Source of the DNA: Saprospiraceae bacterium
Lineage (GTDB): Bacteria > Bacteroidota > Bacteroidia > Chitinophagales > Saprospiraceae
Length of the DNA: 44,302 bases
NCBI GenBank assembly: GCA_021298575.1
Contig: JAJTFM010000015.1
Coordinates: 1-44,302, forward strand
Reading direction: 5' to 3'
Shown: positions 39,901-44,302 of the stretch, one piece after another
How the letters are laid out: each line of letters starts with the position of its first letter
Numbering within the stretch: the first letter of the stretch is position 1
The notes under the pieces: generated by a model
The model's input: the letters and a program-made list of their open reading frames with translations, nothing else
What the model was told of the DNA's origin: nothing
Database searches by the model: none
Made by a program: the position numbers and the translations under genes

Positions 39901-42900
39901 ATTATAGTTGTAGGTGCCGCCGGAACATACTACCACCTGAACAAAGCTGTACAGGGTGTCAAGCGACACAACATTGACCCTCAGTGTTGAATCGCATCCT
40001 GCCACGCTTGTCAGGTTGAAGTTCTGAGACTGGCCAGCTGGTATGTTAACACCCATATAAGTATATACATCCCCTGCACACGCCGTGACATCCAGCGTTC
40101 CTGAAGCACTTGGAATTGCATCCACAAAAACAGTGACTACAGAATCGCATCCAAGCGAGCCTGTGAGTGTAAAACTTCTGACGTCACCGACCGATAACTC
40201 TACACCCTCATAGGAGTACGTACTCCCTAGACATACCTTTGCGTTAAGGGTATCTTTGGGTATCTGGAATTCTGACACCTGAATATAGAGCAATGAATCG
40301 CAACCTCCGCCCGTTGAAGGAATAGTAAAGGTTCTTGTCTGTCCGGGGGAAATATTTACTCCCTGAAATGTATATACACTTCCCGGGCAAACCTGAACAA
40401 ATTGTGTAAATGAAGGGGCCGGCAGTATCCCGACACTCACCGTTACCAGTGAGTCACAACCAAGGTAGTTGGACAGTGTAAATATTCTTGTCTCTCCCGG
40501 CGAAAGGTCAACACCCTGATATGTGAAAAACTCCTCCTGACAAACAGACGGATTGAGCGCGCCTTCGGAAACGGGCAATCCGCTGACTACAATTGTCAGC
40601 AGTGAATCGCACCCAAGATAATTGACAAGCGTAAAGGTCCTGGATTCTCCGGTTGCCAGATTTGTTCCCTGATAGTTATAGACGTCCGATTCACAAATTG
40701 TAACAAGCAGGGTTGAATCAGTCGGCAGCCGTTCGTTAACCGTGACTGTTACCAGCGAATCACAACCGGCGATACTTGCCAGGGTAAAGACCCTGGTAAT
40801 ACCGGCAGGTATCAACTCGCCGTCATATAATGCTGAAGCACCGGGACATACGAGAAGCTCAAGCGAAGAGGAGAGCGCCGGACAAGGAGCTACATCTATC
40901 AGCAGATCCGTAAAAACGGAACCCCCGCATCCTGCCAATAACGCTGTATCTGATACAATTACCGGAATCCATACCGAATCTAGTATTATAGTATCCAGTT
41001 GTACAGTATAAGTGGTTGGTGGCACCTGATTCCACTCAAAACTGCCGTCTGAGCCTGAAATACCAGTATTCAATACCGTGTTATTTCTGACAAGGTTGAC
41101 TGGTATCTGCCCTACAAGGGTATCAGCGGCGTCAATCAGGCCATTGTGATTTACATCTGACCATACCTGTCCGTAAACATTGCCAAAGCCATTGAAAAGT
41201 GCCAGTGTGAGATCGCCACTCCGGGCTGTACAGCCAAGTGTGTCAGTCATTTCCGCAAAGTATGTTCCACTCTGTGTGGCAATAAAATCATTTGTATTGG
41301 CGCCTGGAATTGGATTTCCCTCAAAATACCACTGCCAGCCGACAATACCCGGCAAATCTGGCAAGCAAAGCGTATCTGGATTACAGCGCTCATGACAGCC
41401 GGCAGGTATTGCCGCCACATTGGGTCCGGGGTAAATAACAGCTGAATTACTCTGCGCAAAACAACCGAACTCATTAAAGACCCTGACGAAGTATAGACCA
41501 GCTTCTTCAGTAATCAGCACAGGACCTGTATCGCCTGTGTTCCACACGATCTGCCAGTTGGCGGGTTGAGGGCCGGTGTAAGTCAACACGGTTGGTTCCC
41601 CGGCACACAGATTGTCACCGGCAACGGTAAACCCGTCTGGTACAGGATTAACCGTCACCTCAAACGGATCAAATACCGTTGTGCAGCCTGTTTGCGAATT
41701 GGTCACCGTAACAGTGTAAATATGTGTGCCAACCTCCAGCAGATTCCCTCTGGTTTCGGTAAATTGTAGCACAGATGTGGTAGAACCATCACTCCACAAA
41801 TAGGCATAATCACCATTATCCTGTATCTGCAGGTTCACATCTTCACCGTAACACACGGAAAGAGTCGGAAAGGACACGCCGATTATCTGCCCAATCTCGT
41901 TCAGTTCAAGTGCCTTGATAACACCTACAGGAGCCGGGCTAACCTCAACGGTAGCACCTGAGGGAGAGTAATTGCACCCGTTATTGTTGCTTACCGTTAC
42001 ATCATAAACGCCCTCCTGATCTGCAATAAGCGTTTGTGAATTGAAGCCATTCGACCACAGATAGATAGCTCCGGGGCCCCCGGGTGCAGTAAGTGTTACA
42101 GACTGGCCTTCGCAGATAGTCGGGCTCAAAGGCGTTATTTCACCCGAGAACGGATTGGCAGTGACAGGTACAGGCAACGAGAAAGATGCCTGGCAACCAT
42201 AACTGTTTACCGTAGTGACCGATACAGTGTAGGTACCCAGTGAAGCATAGTTGTGAAAAACAGGATTACCGTCACTTGAATTCTGGGCTCCGGATCCCGG
42301 ATCACCAAAATTCCACACAGATTCCAGGATACCGGTGGTATTATTCAGCATGAACTCCGTAGCCGAACCGGCACAGTTGGCCTGAGGGGCGGCAAATGAA
42401 GGTTGCTGTACAATGGGAATTATGATGTCGCGGGAAATAGTTGAATAGCAACCGGACGCCTCGGTAATAGTAAGCGATGCCGTAAAAGCCCCTGAAACAG
42501 GGTAAACATATACCGGATTACTCAGGGTGGATGTATCAGCAGTACCTGCAGCCCCAAAGTTCCACTCCCATCCCGTGATTTCTGCCTGAGGTAACTTCGT
42601 ACTCTCATCCGAGAAAAAAGTGGAATCTCCCGGACAACCCGGGATTGCCGAAAAGTCAGCAACCGCAAGAATATCAACGGAGTCAATCAATTCACAGAAG
42701 CCAAAACCCTGCAGGTAAACAATAGCCTGTACTACATATTTACCTGGGTCTGGATACGTAAAATTTGCTGTTTCACCAGTAGAAGTTCCAATCGTGGCAC
42801 CTCCGGAAATACCCGTCCACCAGCCTGTTTGAGGCAGGTTGTACTGGCCCGCATTGACCCCAATACTGAAAGAGACAGAGTCACAGCGTTCCGAAGGATC

Positions 42901-44302
42901 AATCACTATTTCCAGATCGCCTGTATTGCAGGCAGTAGCTCCACCGAGCGATCCGCTGCCATATCCACCACCTCCTCCATTGCAGTAGTTATAGAGTAGC
43001 AGTCCCGATGCCGTCGAACTGCATCCGGTCTCGTTCGTTGCCACTACAGTAAACAAACCATACTGATTGGTAGTATAGGTTGGTCCGGTGGCTCCAAGGG
43101 GTATTCCATCCTGCAGCCACTCGTAGGTGAAGGTTCCTCCCTGCGGTACCAGTGCAGTCATGGTAACAAATGCACCATTGTTACAAAAGCCGGTCGGATT
43201 TGCCGTAGTTACACTCACATTGGGCGGCGGCAGATCATCCACAGAAAAATCTGTTGCACCTGTACACCCGTTGTTGTCAACAACCTCGAGTACATAAGAA
43301 CCGGAGGTGAGTTCCACAGCAGCCGTGGAGGAGAGTAAACTTCCGTCGGCAGTCGTCCAGGCGTAGGAAGTATAGGATTGAACAGACATATAGGTAGCCG
43401 ATATACCGGCACAGAGGCCTTCAGGCCCGTTAATGACCGGCTCAGGATTGGCGTTAACCAAAACCTGCCTCTGGGCATTATACCCACAGGCCGCTACCCG
43501 AACCTGATGGTTTCCAGGCTCACTCCAGAATATTTCAACAGTATTTGTTCCCTGTCCGGCACTGATAGTACCAGCAGACGAAGGGATGACCTCCCACTGA
43601 TATGTCAGGCCCTCGATGAGTGCCGTAGAATAAGTTCCGACCTCGTTATCGCATAAAGAGGGGGGACCGGTTACAACCAGTGTGGAGGGTACACCTATAT
43701 TGTACGTTACCGGGGCAGAGGCGCAGCCAAGTCCATCAACAGAAACATGTTTGACACTAAGCGAATATGGACCAGTTGCATTCCACGTTACGGCCACCGG
43801 ATCACCTGTTTGCGATACAGGGAAACCACCGGTTGCCTGCCATTCCACCGTGTAGGGCGCGCTGCCGGAAACTTCATAGGTGTACGTATTCCCGGGACAA
43901 ATCAACTGTGCACCGGCAACTGCAATGGGTGTTGCCGGACGTGCAATAACATTTACTGTAAGTTCGGCACTCTCCGAACAGGTCTGACCTTGCTGGGATG
44001 CTTCGGCGTAAATACGATAAGAGCCCGCAGGAGCGTTTGCCGGGAAATTCAGAACTGCGGAAGGTGAAGAGGACGTCCAGAAAACACTTCCGTCGGACTT
44101 GAAAATAATCCAGTTGGCAGAAACATTTATGTCAGGTGAAAGCCACCTTGCCCGGAATGTGGATGCGGTGCCTTCGCACAACTCCACCGACCCCTCAATC
44201 AAAAACGGAGGCAGAATTTTTACAGGGATACTGTCAATACCACCACAGCCCAGATAACAATTTTCATATTCGACCACGAGCCAGTGACTGATGGATGGAT
44301 CT
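36901..44302 (-). CDS. Giant multi-domain secreted protein with T9SS C-terminal sorting domain, 5' partial
   Basis: At least 2466 residues are visible; the frame is open to the window edge, and the GTG at 44277 is only an internal codon. From the N-terminal side: Ig-like/PKD-like domains with Cys-rich signatures (about 44300-42150), including two PKD domains with the WNFG motif near 42570 and 42310; further Ig-like units; an SdrD-B/CNA-like domain, VWSDVNHNGLIDAADTL, near 41160-40890; 21 tandem 51-residue repeats (about 40870-37670); a SprB-like repeat (about 37660-37430); a short beta domain; then the C-terminal domain with VYVPNVFAPESSDPDN and MEIYDRWGNLMF. That end is the gliding-motility-associated type B sorting domain (TIGR04131), which directs export through T9SS to the cell surface. 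It probably works as an adhesin or surface filament; the ligand is unknown. A terminator follows the stop. Confidence 0.92.
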   Translation of the reverse strand, partial: DPSISHWLVVEYENCYLGCGGIDSIPVKILPPFLIEGSVELCEGTASTFRARWLSPDINVSANWIIFKSDGSVFWTSSSPSAVLNFPANAPAGSYRIYAEASQQGQTCSESAELTVNVIARPATPIAVAGAQLICPGNTYTYEVSGSAPYTVEWQATGGFPVSQTGDPVAVTWNATGPYSLSVKHVSVDGLGCASAPVTYNIGVPSTLVVTGPPSLCDNEVGTYSTALIEGLTYQWEVIPSSAGTISAGQGTNTVEIFWSEPGNHQVRVAACGYNAQRQVLVNANPEPVINGPEGLCAGISATYMSVQSYTSYAWTTADGSLLSSTAAVELTSGSYVLEVVDNNGCTGATDFSVDDLPPPNVSVTTANPTGFCNNGAFVTMTALVPQGGTFTYEWLQDGIPLGATGPTYTTNQYGLFTVVATNETGCSSTASGLLLYNYCNGGGGGYGSGSLGGATACNTGDLEIVIDPSERCDSVSFSIGVNAGQYNLPQTGWWTGISGGATIGTSTGETANFTYPDPGKYVVQAIVYLQGFGFCELIDSVDILAVADFSAIPGCPGDSTFFSDESTKLPQAEITGWEWNFGAAGTADTSTLSNPVYVYPVSGAFTASLTITEASGCYSTISRDIIIPIVQQPSFAAPQANCAGSATEFMLNNTTGILESVWNFGDPGSGAQNSSDGNPVFHNYASLGTYTVSVTTVNSYGCQASFSLPVPVTANPFSGEITPLSPTICEGQSVTLTAPGGPGAIYLWSNGFNSQTLIADQEGVYDVTVSNNNGCNYSPSGATVEVSPAPVGVIKALELNEIGQIIGVSFPTLSVCYGEDVNLQIQDNGDYAYLWSDGSTTSVLQFTETRGNLLEVGTHIYTVTVTNSQTGCTTVFDPFEVTVNPVPDGFTVAGDNLCAGEPTVLTYTGPQPANWQIVWNTGDTGPVLITEEAGLYFVRVFNEFGCFAQSNSAVIYPGPNVAAIPAGCHERCNPDTLCLPDLPGIVGWQWYFEGNPIPGANTNDFIATQSGTYFAEMTDTLGCTARSGDLTLALFNGFGNVYGQVWSDVNHNGLIDAADTLVGQIPVNLVRNNTVLNTGISGSDGSFEWNQVPPTTYTVQLDTIILDSVWIPVIVSDTALLAGCGGSVFTDLLIDVAPCPALSSSLELLVCPGASALYDGELIPAGITRVFTLASIAGCDSLVTVTVNERLPTDSTLLVTICESDVYNYQGTNLATGESRTFTLVNYLGCDSLLTIVVSGLPVSEGALNPSVCQEEFFTYQGVDLSPGETRIFTLSNYLGCDSLVTVSVGILPAPSFTQFVQVCPGSVYTFQGVNISPGQTRTFTIPSTGGGCDSLLYIQVSEFQIPKDTLNAKVCLGSTYSYEGVELSVGDVRSFTLTGSLGCDSVVTVFVDAIPSASGTLDVTACAGDVYTYMGVNIPAGQSQNFNLTSVAGCDSTLRVNVVSLDTLYSFVQVVVCSGGTYNYNGTEIGPGQSVSFIYTASTGCDSVVQVLVQQAPPLSSTLNVRICPGSVYNYQGTNLVIGQSQVFQLETPDGCDSLVTVNVGAIQVFNTTLNAGVCLGQTFSYQGAELGVGQSQTFTLTSQSGCDSIVTVYVYGLSPTYGSVNAEICAGTVFTYQGVDMAAGETRNFILTNQAGCDSIVTVTVSGSNVFSETVNVSVCPGSFYNYQGVNLTVGQSQTFSEPTQSGCDSLVTILVTALPISTENLDVTICQGGYYAYQGVNIPAGQSKTFILTNYLGCDSILTISVTSLPPLASSFTVPVCQGKFYSYQGVQIGAGQTRKFTLTSQNGCDSVVTVTTTQLPVSYSELNAQVCPGKLFNYQGVNMTIGQMYTFTLTNYRGCDSLVTVSVSALPPVTSSFEAQVCQGQVFVYEGVSLGIGQSQTFPLKTAQGCDSLVTVSVTALPVSFGNLNVAVCEGGSYQYQGVNMAPGETRNFTLTNYLGCDSVVTVTVNAIPPPTTSFNARVCAGGFYVYEGVSLAVGQTQSFVLKTAAGCDSIVTVTVSSLPITYGSINPQICQGGFYSYQGTTIAAGQTRTFTLTNYLGCDSILTVSVTALQPVSSSQTVKVCTGETYLYEGIDLSIGQSQSFTLSTPTGCDSVVTITVGELQASQSTLNISICENETYNFNGNNLLPNTVNVFTIQNWQGCDSVITVNVGSRKTSQSTLNVQICKGESFDYFGTEIQIGETKTVILQNNEGCDSTVTVTVSGYPELEFDLFTRKSCSNTGSGSIRVDIEGTVMASGYSINGGVFQTDSLFGNLAPGLYSIVIVDEYGCIYNAEAGIQETQPLRVDLPDAVLVPCDSQSITLFPFLAGDTSGLELVWWNGTNGKTATADEPGRVWLSATNDCGQNVLATSEIELADDAGNPLRVYVPNVFAPESSDPDNSLFRAFFGSNFTILSYRMEIYDRWGNLMFVTTDLGEGWEGFFNDEPMNPGVYVWQLWADLQICSRTIPVYRKGDVTIVR
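36904..37191 (-). other. T9SS type-B (gliding motility) C-terminal sorting domain
   Basis: About 95 residues from RVYVPNVFAPE to the terminal GDVTIVR, with NPGVYVWQLWADL, the usual N-P-G-x-Y-V-Y/W-x-L strand. Matches the TIGR04131/CHU_C-type domain by motif. Confidence 0.88.
37671..40874 (-). repeat. 21 tandem copies of a 153-bp (51-residue) repeat in the giant protein
   Basis: Every unit has the pattern V/I-C-x-G-x-x-Y/F-x-Y-x-G then x-G-x-x-x-x-F and ends G-C-D-S-[LVI]-x-x-V-x-V. GCDS is counted 21 times, the first near 40762 and the last near 37701, a spacing of 153 bp. Each unit has exactly two conserved Cys (VC and GCDS), probably a disulfide per unit or between neighbours. Related CDS-type repeats are, from memory, common in Bacteroidota surface proteins. 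Confidence 0.92.

Noticed and set aside
37671-40874. Regular 153-bp periodicity as a CRISPR array
   Set aside because: The period is protein-coding throughout in one frame, units diverge and there are no identical short repeats with unique spacers.

Overview
The window comes from a chromosome of the Bacteroidota, probably of the Saprospiria/Chitinophagia side of the phylum; the order is inference. Support: a gliding-motility lipoprotein (GldB), a giant secreted protein ending in a type IX secretion (T9SS) gliding-motility-type sorting domain, a type III glutamine synthetase, an RluB-type pseudouridine synthase with a Gly/Arg-rich repetitive N-terminus, a long L25, and several promoters with the phylum-specific -7 box TAnnTTTG (best case TTTG-N19-TACCTTTG before rplY). 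Both window edges cut genes: rluB at the left and the giant adhesin-like gene at the right. I saw no tRNA, rRNA, CRISPR array, integrase or full insertion sequence.

Layout. 1-5.2 kb: rluB (5' truncated), an unknown secreted protein, a membrane GT2 glycosyltransferase, then a secreted coiled-coil protein with a DUF62 SAM hydrolase. 5.3-7.8 kb: a type III glutamine synthetase gene broken by an internal deletion plus frameshift, preceded by a structured leader with a candidate RNA. 7.8-15.7 kb, all minus strand: an rSAM/selenodomain-associated transferase, nadC, a thioredoxin-like protein, a 1350-residue soluble-adenylyl-cyclase-like protein (two cyclase domains, AAA ATPase, TPR tail), and an ECF sigma factor overlapping a membrane-anchored DUF2807 protein. 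15.8-20.0 kb, minus: a DevBCA/MacB-type tripartite exporter (ATPase, lipoprotein adaptor, permease, TolC-like protein). 20.2-22.4 kb, plus: LamG lipoprotein, TSUP permease, rsmG. A 121-bp MITE-like element fills the gap to the convergent folC. 24-27.2 kb: GT4 glycosyltransferase, rplY, amino-acid permease. 27.3-34.7 kb: a glycan-related cluster with an unusual secreted glycosidase and an outer-membrane barrel on one strand, gldB and a GH20 hexosaminidase on the other, then a glucosaminidase-type peptidoglycan hydrolase. 35-36.9 kb: a second ECF sigma factor overlapping a predicted membrane/barrel protein. 36.9 kb to the end: a giant multi-domain surface protein.

How the parts fit. Much of the window concerns the cell envelope: an exporter, surface glycosidases acting on N-acetylhexosamine-type glycans and cell wall, gliding/T9SS functions, and two ECF sigma factors each overlapping a one-pass membrane protein that may be its partner. 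The most distinctive items are the sAC-like cyclase, the broken glutamine synthetase with its structured leader, the MITE-like element between rsmG and folC, the duplicated W/LD motif in the second sigma partner, and the 21 x 51-residue repeat array with two-unit periodicity in the giant protein. All family assignments rest on motif reading from memory, not on database searches.
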